From Methylobacterium sp. J-067 (GTDB taxonomy: Bacteria > Pseudomonadota > Alphaproteobacteria > Rhizobiales > Beijerinckiaceae): a stretch of DNA of 64,000 bases. The notes below the pieces were generated by a model, which searched no databases, was not told the DNA's origin, and worked only from the letters and a program-made list of their open reading frames with translations. Positions 49,860-58,820 of the stretch are shown here, piece by piece (positions within the stretch are counted from its first letter, which is position 1; each line of letters begins with the position of its first letter). The translations under genes and the position numbers were made by a program. The DNA lies in NCBI RefSeq assembly GCF_022829465.1, contig NZ_JAKSXZ010000146.1:372001-436000 (forward strand), in the 5' to 3' direction.

Positions 49860-52604
49860 ATGCCCACGACGCTTCACGCCAGCCCCGCCTCGGTCACCGG
49901 CTTCGCGCCGCCGGTCATCACCGGCACCTCGTCCGAGGGCGCGCTGGACATCCTGTTCCAGGCCCTGCTCGACGTCGCCCGCCGCCACGATCCCGAGCTG
50001 GAAGCGGTGCTGCACGGCACCGCCGACATCTCACGCTTCTCGCCGGAGATGCTGGCCCGCGCCCTCCAGGTGCAGGGGATCTGGTTTCAACTGATCTCCA
50101 TCGCGGAGCAGAACGCCGCCATGCGCCGCCGCCGCCACACGGAGCGGACGGAGGGGCGCGCGGCGCTGGGCGGGTCCTTCGCGAAGGTGTTCGCCGAGGC
50201 CCGCGCCCGGGGCATCCCGCCGGAGACGATCCAGGCGCTGCTCAACGACCTGCGCATCCGCCCGACGCTCACCGCCCACCCGACCGAGGGCAAGCGCGTG
50301 ACCGTGCTGGAGAAGTTCCGCCGCATCTACCTCGTGCTGCGCGAACTGGAGATGCCGCGCTGGACCGACCGCGAGCGCAACGGCCTGATGAACGAGCTGC
50401 GCGACCAGATCGAACTGGTCTGGATGACGGGCGAGTTGCACTTGGAGAAGGCGACCGTCGAGCGCGAGGTCGCCTGGGGCCTGCACTTCTTCGATGAATC
50501 GCTGTTCGAGATGCTGCCGGAGACCATGGTCTCCCTCGAAGAATCGCTGAGCGAGGCCTATCCCGACACCCCGTTCAAGGTGCCGCCCTTCTTCCAGTTC
50601 GGCTCGTGGATCGGCGGCGACCGGGACGGCAACCCGTTCGTCACGGCGGCGGTGACGCGCACCACCCTGCAGCGCAACGCCCTCGCCTCGCTGAGCCGCT
50701 ACCGCGACGGCGTGCGCGAACTCGGCCGAACCCTGTCGCTCACCGAGCGGACGCTCGCCGTGCCGCCGGCGTTCCGCGAGGCCCTGGCTCACCAGCTGTC
50801 CGAGAGCGGGCAGGCGCGGGCCATCGAGCGGCGCAACCCCGGCGAGGCCTATCGTCAGTATCTCTCCTGCGTCCTGCGCAAGATCGAGGCGACCATCGCC
50901 CGCAACGAGGGGCTCCACCCCTCCGGCCCGGATTATCCGAGCGCGGATAGCTTGATCGAGGACCTGCGCACCCTGGAACGGGGCCTCGCCGACGCGAAAT
51001 GCGGCGCGCTGGCCCGCGACCTCGTGCGGCCGGTGCGGCGGATGGTGGAGATCTTCCGCTTCTCGACGGTGCGCCTCGACTTGCGCGAGAACACCACCCG
51101 CACCAGCGAGACCCTGCGCGCCCTGTGGCAGCAGGAGAACGGCGAGGGCGAGCCCCCCGCCCTCGATTCCTCCGCATGGCGGTCCTGGCTCGACGCGAGC
51201 CTCGCCCGCCCGCGCGACCCGGAGCGCTCCTTCGAGAACCTGCCGGACGCCGCCCGCGAGACGCTGGCCACCTTCGCCCTCGTGGCCGAGATGCGCGAGA
51301 ACCTCGACCGCGAGGCCTTCGGCGCCTTCGTCCTGTCGATGACCCGCTCGGTGCCGGACATCCTCGGCGCCTACCTGCTGGCCAAGGAGGCGGGCGTGTT
51401 CCTCGACGCCTCGGGCACCGAGATCTGCCCGCTGCCCATCGTGCCCCTGTTCGAGACCATCGACGACCTGCGCGCCGGCCCCGCCATCATGCGCGAATTG
51501 CTCGCCGTGCCGGTGGTGCGCCGCTCAACCCGCTGGCAGGGCGGGGTGCAGGAGGTGATGATCGGCTATTCCGACTCGAACAAGGATGGCGGCTTCGTCG
51601 CGGCGAACTGGGAGCTCTACAAGGCGCAGAGCAAGCTCACGCGCCTCGGCCAGGAACTCGGCGTGCCGATTGCCTTCTTCCACGGGCGCGGCGGCTCGGT
51701 GAGCCGGGGCGGCGTGCCGACCCATCGTGGCATCGCGGCCCAGCCGCCGGGCTCGATCCGGGGACGCTTCCGCATCACCGAGCAGGGCGAGGTGGTCTCG
51801 TTCAAATACGCGAACCGGGGCACCGCCGCCTACCAGATGGAATTGCTCGCGGCCTCGGTGTTCGAGCACGCGCTCGCCGGCGACGGCAACGGCCAGCCGG
51901 CGGGCCACGACGACGCCCTGGAAGCCCTCGCGGGGGCCTCGCGCGCGGCCTACGTCAACCTGCTCAACACGCCGGGCCTCGTCGATTACTTCCAGGCCGC
52001 GAGCCCGCTCGACGAGATCGCGCTCCTCAACATCGGCTCGCGCCCGGCCCGGCGCTTCGGCGCGCGCTCGCTCTCGGACCTGCGCGCGATCCCGTGGGTG
52101 TTCGCGTGGTCGCAGAACCGGCACGTCGTGACCGGCTGGTACGGCGTCGGCTCGGGGCTCGCGAGCTTCATCGACGTGCGCGGCCGGGAGGGCGAGGCCA
52201 CCCTGAAGCGCCTCTTCGCCGACTCGCGGGTGCTGCGCCTCGTGCTCGACGAGGTCGAGAAGACGCTGCTGATGGTCGATCTCGACATCGCCCGCGCCTA
52301 TGCCGGCCTCGTGCCGGATGCGGGCATCCGCGACCGGATCTTCTCCGCCATCGAGGCCGAATACGCCCTGACGCGGGAGATGGTGCTGCGGGTGAGCGGC
52401 GGCTCGGAACTGGCCGAGCGCTTCCCCCTGTTCCGCGACCGCCTGAAGGGGCGGTTGCCGACGATCAACCAGGTCTCCCGCGAGCAGGTCGAACTGCTCG
52501 CCCGCTACCGCAGCGAGACGGACGAGGACCGGAAGGAGGCAGTGAAATCCGCCCTGCTCCTGTCGATCAACTGTATCGCCGTCGGCTTCGGGGCGACCGG
52601 GTGA
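49860..52604 (+). CDS. ppc: phosphoenolpyruvate carboxylase
   Basis: This 914-aa enzyme carboxylates PEP to oxaloacetate, the CO2-fixing step of the serine cycle. Catalytic His140 is in LTAHPTEGKR. The Gly-rich FHGRGGSVSRGG loop, the YSDSNKDGGF motif and RFRITEQGEVVSFKY are present. ATG 49860 is used (GAGGG site) because an upstream in-frame ATG lies in the repeat. The C-terminal end reads IAVGFGATG rather than the usual NTG-like tail of PEPCs. It lies between mtkB and mclA. Confidence 0.95.
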   Translation: MPTTLHASPASVTGFAPPVITGTSSEGALDILFQALLDVARRHDPELEAVLHGTADISRFSPEMLARALQVQGIWFQLISIAEQNAAMRRRRHTERTEGRAALGGSFAKVFAEARARGIPPETIQALLNDLRIRPTLTAHPTEGKRVTVLEKFRRIYLVLRELEMPRWTDRERNGLMNELRDQIELVWMTGELHLEKATVEREVAWGLHFFDESLFEMLPETMVSLEESLSEAYPDTPFKVPPFFQFGSWIGGDRDGNPFVTAAVTRTTLQRNALASLSRYRDGVRELGRTLSLTERTLAVPPAFREALAHQLSESGQARAIERRNPGEAYRQYLSCVLRKIEATIARNEGLHPSGPDYPSADSLIEDLRTLERGLADAKCGALARDLVRPVRRMVEIFRFSTVRLDLRENTTRTSETLRALWQQENGEGEPPALDSSAWRSWLDASLARPRDPERSFENLPDAARETLATFALVAEMRENLDREAFGAFVLSMTRSVPDILGAYLLAKEAGVFLDASGTEICPLPIVPLFETIDDLRAGPAIMRELLAVPVVRRSTRWQGGVQEVMIGYSDSNKDGGFVAANWELYKAQSKLTRLGQELGVPIAFFHGRGGSVSRGGVPTHRGIAAQPPGSIRGRFRITEQGEVVSFKYANRGTAAYQMELLAASVFEHALAGDGNGQPAGHDDALEALAGASRAAYVNLLNTPGLVDYFQAASPLDEIALLNIGSRPARRFGARSLSDLRAIPWVFAWSQNRHVVTGWYGVGSGLASFIDVRGREGEATLKRLFADSRVLRLVLDEVEKTLLMVDLDIARAYAGLVPDAGIRDRIFSAIEAEYALTREMVLRVSGGSELAERFPLFRDRLKGRLPTINQVSREQVELLARYRSETDEDRKEAVKSALLLSINCIAVGFGATG

Positions 52605-52713
52605 GCGCGACGCCCCGGCGGCCCTGTTCGGAAGGGTCGGCGGCCCCAGTTGAAACCCCAGCGCGCGCCATCCCACCCGCGCGGGACAAGACCACCCAAG
52701 GAGGAAAACAAGA

Positions 52714-53682
52714 ATGAGCTTCACCCTGATCCAGCAGGCCAAGGCGCGCCTGCACCGCTCGGAACTCGCCGTTCCCGGCTCGAACCCGACCTTCATGGAA
52801 AAGTCGGCCTCCTCGGCCGCCGACGTGATCTTCCTCGACCTCGAGGATGCCGTCGCGCCCGACGACAAGGAGCAGGCCCGCAAGAACATCATCCAGGCGT
52901 TGAACGACCTGGATTGGGGCAACAAGACCATGATGATCCGCATCAACGGTCTCGACACCCACTACATGTACCGGGACGTGGTGGACATCGTGGAGGCCTG
53001 CCCGCGCCTCGACATGATCCTGATCCCCAAGGTCGGCGTGCCGGCCGACGTCTACGCCATCGACGTGCTCACCACCCAGATCGAGCAGGCCAAGAAGCGC
53101 GAGAAGAAGATCGGCTTCGAGGTGCTGATCGAGACCGCGCTCGGCATGGCCAACGTCGAGGCCATCGCCCAGTCGTCCAAGCGCCTGGAGGCCATGTCCT
53201 TCGGCGTGGCCGACTACGCCGCCTCGACCCGCGCCCGCTCCACCGTGATCGGCGGCGTGAACCCCGACTTCTCGGTCCTCACCGACAAGGACGAATCCGG
53301 CGCCCGCCAGACCCATTGGCAGGACCCGTGGCTGTTCGCCCAGAACCGGATGCTGGTGGCCTGCCGCGCCTACGGCCTGCGCCCGATCGACGGCCCGTTC
53401 GGCGACTTCTCCGATCCGGACGGCTACCGCTCGGCGGCCCGCCGCTGCTCGGCCCTGGGCTTCGAGGGCAAGTGGGCGATCCACCCGAGCCAGATCGAGC
53501 TCGCCAACGAGGTGTTCACCCCCTCCGAGGCCGAAGTGACCAAGGCCCGTCGCATCCTCGAAGCGATGCAGGAGGCTGCCAAGGCCGGGCGCGGCGCCGT
53601 CTCCCTCGACGGCCGCCTCATCGACATCGCCTCCATCCGCATGGCCGAAGCGCTGATCGAGAAGGCCGACGCGATGCGCTGA
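52714..53682 (+). CDS. mclA: L-malyl-CoA lyase
   Basis: This 322-aa CitE-like lyase splits malyl-CoA into glyoxylate and acetyl-CoA, and the reaction also serves in the ethylmalonyl-CoA pathway with beta-methylmalyl-CoA. The conserved parts are FLDLEDAVAPDDKEQAR, MIRINGLDTHYMYRDVVDIVE, the metal-binding Glu region IGFEVLIETALGMANVEAIAQ, and GKWAIHPSQIELANEVFTPS. A consensus AAGGAGG site precedes ATG 52714. It ends the plus-strand serine-cycle block and is followed by tandem structured RNA-like copies. Confidence 0.96.
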   Translation: MSFTLIQQAKARLHRSELAVPGSNPTFMEKSASSAADVIFLDLEDAVAPDDKEQARKNIIQALNDLDWGNKTMMIRINGLDTHYMYRDVVDIVEACPRLDMILIPKVGVPADVYAIDVLTTQIEQAKKREKKIGFEVLIETALGMANVEAIAQSSKRLEAMSFGVADYAASTRARSTVIGGVNPDFSVLTDKDESGARQTHWQDPWLFAQNRMLVACRAYGLRPIDGPFGDFSDPDGYRSAARRCSALGFEGKWAIHPSQIELANEVFTPSEAEVTKARRILEAMQEAAKAGRGAVSLDGRLIDIASIRMAEALIEKADAMR

Positions 53683-53712
53683 CCGCTCACACCGGATAGG
53701 AGGCCTGACTTC

Positions 53713-53998
53713 GGTTGCGCCTTCTGTCCGTCCTGATAGGGATATTGTCGCGGGCCTGACCAGCCCGTCCGTGATGGGCCGCACGCGGCCGGTTGCGGCC
53801 GGGAGTAAAGCGAATGGTCTTCGCTCTGACGATCGTCAGAAGAGCAGACGGCGAGTGGAGAGTTCATCTCCGCCTCGCCGTCCACATGTTCGGTCTGACG
53901 TGGCTAAACCCTAACGGGTAATCGCCAGGAGCCGGCGTCTAAGCCTCGCCGGCTCCACTCCCGAATATAAGCGAAATCGCCCGCCGCGCCAAGAACCG
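53713..53998. ncRNA. tandem structured RNA candidate, copy 1
   Basis: This 286-nt noncoding unit is repeated at 54007. It shows paired stems: AGCGA/TCGCT (53809-53813 with 53821-53825), CCAC/GTGG (53882-53885 with 53900-53903), a GGCGAG...CTCGCC hairpin and a GAGCCGGCG...CGCCGGCTC hairpin. The invariant GGCTAAACCCTAACGGGT (53902-53919) includes a small ACCC/GGGT stem. The transcribed strand is not known. It lies 30 nt after mclA. Confidence 0.65.
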
Positions 53999-54006
53999 AC
54001 GCTTCC

Positions 54007-54291
54007 GGTTGCGCTGCCCGAATTCATCTTGATAGGAAAGTTTCCGCGGGCCTCACCAGCCCGCCCGTGACGGGCCGCACGCGGTCGGTTGCGGCCGGGA
54101 GTCGAACGAATGGTTATCGTTCTGACGATCGACAGGAAGGGAAACGGCGAGTGGAGTGTTCACCTCCGCCTCGCCGTCCATCCAATCTTCCTGAAATGGC
54201 TAAACCCTAACGGGTGATCGCCAGGAGCCGATGTAGCCCCACCGGCTCCACTCCCGAAGATAAGCGAAGTCGCGCGCTGCGCCAAGAACCG
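54007..54291. ncRNA. tandem structured RNA candidate, copy 2
   Basis: This second copy is 285 nt, offset by 294 nt. In the AGCGA/TCGCT stem both partners change to AACGA/TCGTT (54105-54109 with 54117-54121), and CCAC/GTGG changes to CCAT/ATGG (54178-54181 with 54196-54199), keeping pairing and loop lengths (7 and 14 nt). The GGCGAG/CTCGCC and GAGCCG/CGGCTC stems and GGCTAAACCCTAACGGGT (54198-54215) are kept. Such paired changes argue for a folded RNA. Confidence 0.65.
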
Positions 54292-54324
54292 GGGGGCTTC
54301 CCCCTCAAGACAGGGGAACGCCTG

Positions 54325-55176
54325 TCAGAACGGCCGTTCGTCCGGCAGGCGGGCTGCGGCGATCTCCTCCGCCGTGGGGTCGCGGCGCAGCGTGATGCCC
54401 TCCCGCCAGGTTTTCGCGATGAGGCCGAGCCGGGCGAAGCCTTCGAGCCAGCCGTCCATCGGCCAGATTCCGTGGCGATCATGGAAGCGCTGCGCGTTGG
54501 CGACGATGTCGCGAAAATGCTGCAGGGGCGGGTCGTAGGCCGCATGGTGCTGGTGGAAGGCCAGCGGGCCGCCGAGGAACAGGATCGGCACACCCATCGC
54601 CGCCGCGCGGAAGGCGATGTCCGTGTCCTCCGCGCCGTAGCCGAAGAAGCTCTCGTCGAACCCGCCGAGCCGGTCGTAGGTCGAGGCCCGCACCGCGAAG
54701 GCCAGCGACCAGAACAGGCCGGGCTGCGGCGAGGGGACGATCCCGCGCTCCGGAAAATGCCGCACCGGATGCAGGTGCCCCGCCGCCACGAGGTCGGCCT
54801 CGCACCAGCCGTCCCGCACGGCGCCCGCCGGAAGGTAGCGCACCGCGCAGCAGATCAGCCCGTCCCGCTCCGCGACCGCCGCCGCGAGGCCCGCGACGAG
54901 ATCCGCCGAGGGGATGCAATCGACATCGAGATAGACCAGCGTCTCGGCCTCGCCCGCCGCCCGGCGCCCGGCATTGCGCGCCGCAGCGAGAGGCAGGCCC
55001 TCGCCCGCGAGGGGGACGCGTTCCACGGGGAAGGGCAGCGGCGGCAGGGGCGTGGTGTCCCCGCCCATCTCCACGACGATGCAGCGATCCGGCACCTGCC
55101 CCCGGGCGAGCCCTTCGAGGAGCCGCGCGAGATGCGCCCCCCGCCTCTTGTTCAGGGTGACGACCGCGAGGCTCAT
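54325..55176 (-). CDS. family 2-like glycosyltransferase
   Basis: This 283-aa protein has a GT-A fold: SLAVVTLNKRRGAHLARLLEGL, a DxD-like LDVDC (about residues 83-87), and the C-terminal galactosyltransferase-type segment GLFWSLAFAVRASTYDRLGGFDESFFGYGAEDTDIAFRAAAMG. It transfers sugar in the cytoplasm. Its ATG overlaps the PIG-L gene stop by 4 nt, so both probably modify one glycan or lipid. The acceptor cannot be read from the sequence. Confidence 0.85.
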   Translation of the reverse strand: MSLAVVTLNKRRGAHLARLLEGLARGQVPDRCIVVEMGGDTTPLPPLPFPVERVPLAGEGLPLAAARNAGRRAAGEAETLVYLDVDCIPSADLVAGLAAAVAERDGLICCAVRYLPAGAVRDGWCEADLVAAGHLHPVRHFPERGIVPSPQPGLFWSLAFAVRASTYDRLGGFDESFFGYGAEDTDIAFRAAAMGVPILFLGGPLAFHQHHAAYDPPLQHFRDIVANAQRFHDRHGIWPMDGWLEGFARLGLIAKTWREGITLRRDPTAEEIAAARLPDERPF

Positions 55177-55910
55177 GCGGGGATCGCCACGAAGCGCTCG
55201 CTCGGCCCGCACAGGCGTTCGATCATCGCCGGCTCCAGGCGGAAGCCGGTGGGGTCGTCGCTGATGAGGTCGGTGGTCTGCGATTCGTGGGCGTGGACCG
55301 CCTTCGCCTTGGTCGCCGCATGGGCCGACACGTCGAGGCGCATTCCCTGCGGCGGGGGGCCGACCTCGGTCTCCGGCGGCAGGGTCCAGCCCCAGACGGG
55401 GTATTCGTAGATCCGCACGCCGGGCATGTGGCGCCGGGCGAGGCCGACGATGGCGGCGGAGGCCTTGTGGTCGCAATGGGGATCGTGCCGCCATGTCACG
55501 AACACGGCGCTCGCCGAACTCGCCCGAGCCGCCTCGGCCACGGCGAGCGCCGCCGCCTCGGCTTCGTGACCCTCGCTCGGGACGTGGGCGTCGGGCAGGC
55601 GCAGGAAGGTGACGTGGGCGGGGTCCATGCCGAGAACCGTGACGGCGCGGCAGGTCTCGTCCTCGCGTAAGGAGCGCAGCCGCTCGGTCGGGTAGAGGGC
55701 CGAATGGGTGTGCGAGCCGCAGCCGTCGCTCACCACGACGAGGCGCACGTCGCGGCCCTCCGCACGGGCGGCGGCGATGAGCCCGCCGCAGCCGAGGCTT
55801 TCGTCGTCCGGATGCGGCGCGACCACGACGAGGCCGCCGGGCCCCGCCAGGGCGTCGAGGGTGCCGAACGGCAGGGAATCGGCGGCGGCGAGGAAATCGT
55901 CGGCACGCAT
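55173..55910 (-). CDS. PIG-L/LmbE family deacetylase
   Basis: This 245-aa zinc-dependent deacetylase-like protein has the metal motif APHPDDESLGCGG near residues 31-43 and the second site HDPHCDHKA (about 140). LmbE-family enzymes remove acetyl from N-acetylglucosamine-type sugars. It is translationally coupled to the downstream glycosyltransferase, suggesting stepwise modification of the same sugar. No further genes of such a pathway are in the window. Confidence 0.88.
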   Translation of the reverse strand: MRADDFLAAADSLPFGTLDALAGPGGLVVVAPHPDDESLGCGGLIAAARAEGRDVRLVVVSDGCGSHTHSALYPTERLRSLREDETCRAVTVLGMDPAHVTFLRLPDAHVPSEGHEAEAAALAVAEAARASSASAVFVTWRHDPHCDHKASAAIVGLARRHMPGVRIYEYPVWGWTLPPETEVGPPPQGMRLDVSAHAATKAKAVHAHESQTTDLISDDPTGFRLEPAMIERLCGPSERFVAIPA

Positions 55911-55974
55911 CGCGGTCGGGGCTCTCCAGGTTCGGCCGGACCATCGGTCAGGCCGGCTGAACGGGCCCTGAGCG

Positions 55975-56298
55975 CTAGCGGTCGTTCTCGGTCGTCAGGT
56001 TGCCGAGGCGCGTGCCCTCGTCGACGCCCTGCGCCTCGCCGAGGCTCACCCCCGGCAGGGGCGATTCGGTGAAGACGATGCCGGCGGCGGTCAGCGCGCT
56101 GCGCAGCACCTCGATCTGCCCCGAGGGCGAATCACCGTAGCCGTTCTCGAAACTGGTCACGAGAGAGGCCTCGCAGCCCGCCTTCTCCGCGAGCTTCGCC
56201 TCGGACCAGCCGAGCAGCCCGCGCGCCGCCCGCGACTGCGCCGGGCTCATCGCCAGGGGCACCGCGCCGCTCTGGACGCCTTCGTCGGATCCCGTCAC
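55975..56298 (-). CDS. XRE-type helix-turn-helix protein
   Basis: This 107-aa protein has an HTH of the Cro/C1 type (SRAARGLLGWSEAKLAEKAGCEASLVTSFENGYG). The C-terminal half follows the pattern found in alphaproteobacterial HTH proteins with FTESPLPGV. Start GTG 56298 has a GGGAGG site; an internal ATG 16 codons in is possible. Its target is unknown. Confidence 0.78.
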   Translation of the reverse strand: MTGSDEGVQSGAVPLAMSPAQSRAARGLLGWSEAKLAEKAGCEASLVTSFENGYGDSPSGQIEVLRSALTAAGIVFTESPLPGVSLGEAQGVDEGTRLGNLTTENDR

Positions 56299-56475
56299 GC
56301 CAACCCTCCCGTCACTGCGTCCACAACGGCGTGCGCACGGCAACGTTTCCCTGCGGCGCCCGCCATGATCATAATTGTGCTGAAATTCGCCGCCATGGAC
56401 GCCGACGCCGGAACCGCCGGGGGGCGGGGGCCGGACGGCTAATCCGCGCGAACGCGCGACTGAAGGGGCAGAACG

Positions 56476-56991
56476 ATGAGAGCGGTGCTGATCGCCACGC
56501 TGGCCTGTACCGTGACGGCCGCGAGCGTGTTCGTGACGAGCGAGGCGCAGGCGCAGATGGGCGGTCCGTCCACAGGCTACGGCAAGGGCTATCGCCGCCC
56601 CGGCGGCGAGGAGGGCAAGAAGCCCCAATACGTGCCGGGTGCCAAGGCGCAGGAAAAGAACTTCCCCCTCGATTCCACCTGGACGGCGGTGAGCCTGAAC
56701 GGCAAGCCCTTCGGCGGCGCCGACCGGCCGAGCTTCATCGTGGACAAGCAGTACCGCGCCCGCGGCTACGGCGGCTGCAACACCTTCGCGGCCACCGCCT
56801 TCCCACTCAAGGAGCAGCACATCGCGGTGGGACCCCTCGCCCTCACCAAGAAGTCCTGCGACAAGTCCCTGGCCGCCACCGAGCAGGCGTTCTTCGTCGC
56901 CCTGCGCACGGCAGCCGCCTGGGACCTCGTCGGCTCGCAGCTGGTGCTGAAGAGCCCGAACGGCGAGCTGAAGTTCGACCGCGCCCTGTAA
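56476..56991 (+). CDS. META domain exported protein (HslJ-like)
   Basis: This 171-aa protein has a signal peptide (residues 1-26, ending AQA) and a C-terminal META domain (FPLDSTWTAVSLNGKPF...YGGCNTFAATAFPL...CDKSLAATEQAFFVAL). META proteins are periplasmic and related to HslJ, which is induced by stress. A pair of Cys in GGCNTF and KSCDKS suggests a disulfide. A strong hairpin follows the stop. Confidence 0.85.
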   Translation: MRAVLIATLACTVTAASVFVTSEAQAQMGGPSTGYGKGYRRPGGEEGKKPQYVPGAKAQEKNFPLDSTWTAVSLNGKPFGGADRPSFIVDKQYRARGYGGCNTFAATAFPLKEQHIAVGPLALTKKSCDKSLAATEQAFFVALRTAAAWDLVGSQLVLKSPNGELKFDRAL

Positions 56992-57012
56992 GAATCTGTT
57001 CATGACGATCCG

Positions 57013-57042
57013 TGAAAGCCGCCCCGGTTGAGGCGGCTTTCA
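57013..57042 (+). terminator. hairpin after META gene
   Basis: A perfect 11-bp stem (TGAAAGCCGCC / GGCGGCTTTCA) with an 8-nt loop starts 21 nt after the stop of the META gene. The T-tract is missing, so it is terminator-like rather than a textbook case. Confidence 0.6.
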
Positions 57043-57084
57043 GGGCTTCCGGTATTCTCTCTTCCCGCGACAGGGAGGTGGCGT

Positions 57085-57246
57085 ATGCCGGTCGGATCGG
57101 GTGCAGGACGAGGCGATGCGGCCGGGCGTGCCCCGGCTCCGGTGAGCGCCGCCGGACCCCGCGGCTTCAACCCCCTCGCCCTGTGGATCGCCGCCGCCTC
57201 GCCGCTGGCCGCGACCCTGCTCCTCCTCTCGCGGCTGGCTGCCTGA
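57085..57246 (+). CDS. small membrane protein
   Basis: This 53-aa protein has one C-terminal membrane helix (FNPLALWIAAASPLAATLLLLSRLAA). Start ATG 57085 has an AGGGAGGTG site, which supports it. It lies 19 nt upstream of the ABC permease and is probably co-transcribed. No family was recognised. Confidence 0.5.
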   Translation: MPVGSGAGRGDAAGRAPAPVSAAGPRGFNPLALWIAAASPLAATLLLLSRLAA

Positions 57247-57265
57247 TCCGGCCGTCCGCCACCCG

Positions 57266-58075
57266 GTGACCGCCATCCCCGACGCCGATCCGAAGCCCGC
57301 CGCCCGCCGGCGCGGCGCCCCTCTGCTGCTCGGGCTGCTGCCGCCCCTGGTGCTCGGCCTCCTGTGGGAAGGGGGCGTCGCGGCGGGCCTGTTCTCCGGC
57401 CGCCTGCTGCCGCCGCCGAGCCGGATCGGGGCGACCCTCTGGGGCCTCGCCGCCTCGGGCGACCTCGCCATCCATGTCGAGGCGACGCTGACCCGCGTCG
57501 GCCTCGGCTTCGCCTTCGGGGCGCTCGCGGGCATCCTGGCTGGGGCCCTGGTCGCCACCCTGCCCCGCCTGCGTGCCCTCATCGATCCGAGCCTGCAGGC
57601 GCTCCGCGCCGTGCCCTCCCTCGCCTGGGTGCCGCTGTTCATCCTGTGGTTCGGCATCCTGGAGACGCCGAAGGTGCTGCTGATCGCGGTGGGCGTGTTC
57701 TTCCCGGTCTATGTCGGGGTGGCGGGGGCCATCGCCTCGGTGGACCGCAAGCTCGTGGAGGTCGGCCGCGTGTTCCGCCTGTCGAAGGCGGCGCAGGTCC
57801 GGCGGATCCTGCTCCCGGCCGTGCTGCCGGCCACCCTCACCGCCCTGCGGACGGGGCTGGGCCTCGGCTTCCTGTTCGTGGTGGCGGCGGAACTGATGGG
57901 TGCGTCCGAGGGCCTGGGCTACCTGCTGGTGGACGGCCAGCAATTCGGCAAGCCGGACCAGATCCTGGCCGCGATCATCGCCTTCGCCGTGGTCGGCAAG
58001 CTCGCCGACGCGCTCCTCGTCGGCCTCACCGCACCGCTGGTGCGCTGGCAGGATACGGCGCGCGATTCGCTCTGA
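57266..58075 (+). CDS. ABC transporter permease (SsuC/TauC type)
   Basis: This 269-aa membrane protein of the nitrate/sulfonate/taurine permease type has about six helices. It begins with a short cytoplasmic part and has the EAA-like cytoplasmic loop SVDRKLVEVGRVFRLSKAAQVRRILLPAVLPATLTALRTGLGLGFLFVV. It starts with GTG 57266. The cognate ATPase is encoded 745 nt downstream on the same strand. No substrate-binding protein is near, so the substrate is open. Confidence 0.88.
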   Translation: MTAIPDADPKPAARRRGAPLLLGLLPPLVLGLLWEGGVAAGLFSGRLLPPPSRIGATLWGLAASGDLAIHVEATLTRVGLGFAFGALAGILAGALVATLPRLRALIDPSLQALRAVPSLAWVPLFILWFGILETPKVLLIAVGVFFPVYVGVAGAIASVDRKLVEVGRVFRLSKAAQVRRILLPAVLPATLTALRTGLGLGFLFVVAAELMGASEGLGYLLVDGQQFGKPDQILAAIIAFAVVGKLADALLVGLTAPLVRWQDTARDSL

Positions 58076-58258
58076 TCAGCGCTCGCGGCGCTCGCCGGGG
58101 GCGTCCGCACCGCCATCGTCGCGGTGCTCGTCCCGCGCCGGGCGGGGCATGGGCGATTCGACCGGCGGGAACAGCCGCGCCAGCCCGGCGGCGACGCCGT
58201 AGAGGACGGGATCGGCATTCGGGCCGTCGAGCGGCGGGTGGAGATCACTCTTCAGCAT
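58076..58258 (-). CDS. hypothetical protein, 60 aa
   Basis: This Pro/Asp/Arg-rich short frame (MLKSDLHPPLDGPNADPVLYGVAAGLARLFPPV) ends where the permease ends on the other strand. No family was recognised. It may be a real small protein or a chance frame. Confidence 0.35.
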   Translation of the reverse strand: MLKSDLHPPLDGPNADPVLYGVAAGLARLFPPVESPMPRPARDEHRDDGGADAPGERRER

Positions 58259-58434
58259 TGTCTTGGTCCGGCCTTCGCAACGGATGGCGATTACCGGCCT
58301 TCACACCATTGACGGTCAGCGCAGGTTCAATGCGGCACGCGCGACTTTGTTGCAGGACGCTCCAACTTTTTCCTACGGAAGAATTATTTTCCTTCACCTG
58401 GCGGCGCGGCATGGCACCCGTGAGGGGAAAAAGC
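58259..58434. other. intergenic region, nothing recognised
   Basis: These 176 nt lie between two small minus-strand genes. It contains an AT-rich run (AAGAATTATTTTCC, about 58379-58392), out of keeping with the GC-rich surroundings. No gene was found. Confidence 0.35.
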
Positions 58435-58713
58435 TCAGCCGCGGCGGCGGAGGATCACCGCATCCGGCGGGACCGGCAGGGGGCAGGCGGCGGGCCGCAC
58501 AGTCATGATCACCGCGCTCCGGCACTGGGCCCGGCAGCCCTGCGCGGCCTCGATCTGATCGCGCCCGCAGCCTTCGGCGAAGCAGAGCCGGCCCAGATCC
58601 TCGCAGGTCGCGAGGAAGCGGCCGAGGGGCGCCGGGCGCAGCAGGTCGGCCGCCGGGGCGGGCGCGGCGGCGAACAGGCCCAAGAGACCGACAGCGAGCT
58701 TCCAACGTGTCAT
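58435..58713 (-). CDS. small exported Cys-rich protein
   Basis: This 92-aa protein has a signal peptide (residues 1-22, ending PAAA) and five Cys in the mature part (TCEDLGRLCFAEGCG, GCRAQCR), with a sixth (PAACPLP) close to the end. It is likely periplasmic and disulfide-bonded. Start ATG 58713 was chosen over a start 9 codons earlier. No family was recognised. Confidence 0.6.
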   Translation of the reverse strand: MTRWKLAVGLLGLFAAAPAPAADLLRPAPLGRFLATCEDLGRLCFAEGCGRDQIEAAQGCRAQCRSAVIMTVRPAACPLPVPPDAVILRRRG

Positions 58714-58820
58714 CGCGCCCTCCGGGGACCCACTTAGCATTGGCAGGCCGGACTCACCTGTGCCATTCCCGCGACAGGGAGCGGGGACCGGGAACGGCCC
58801 CGAGACAATCGGAGCGCGGC

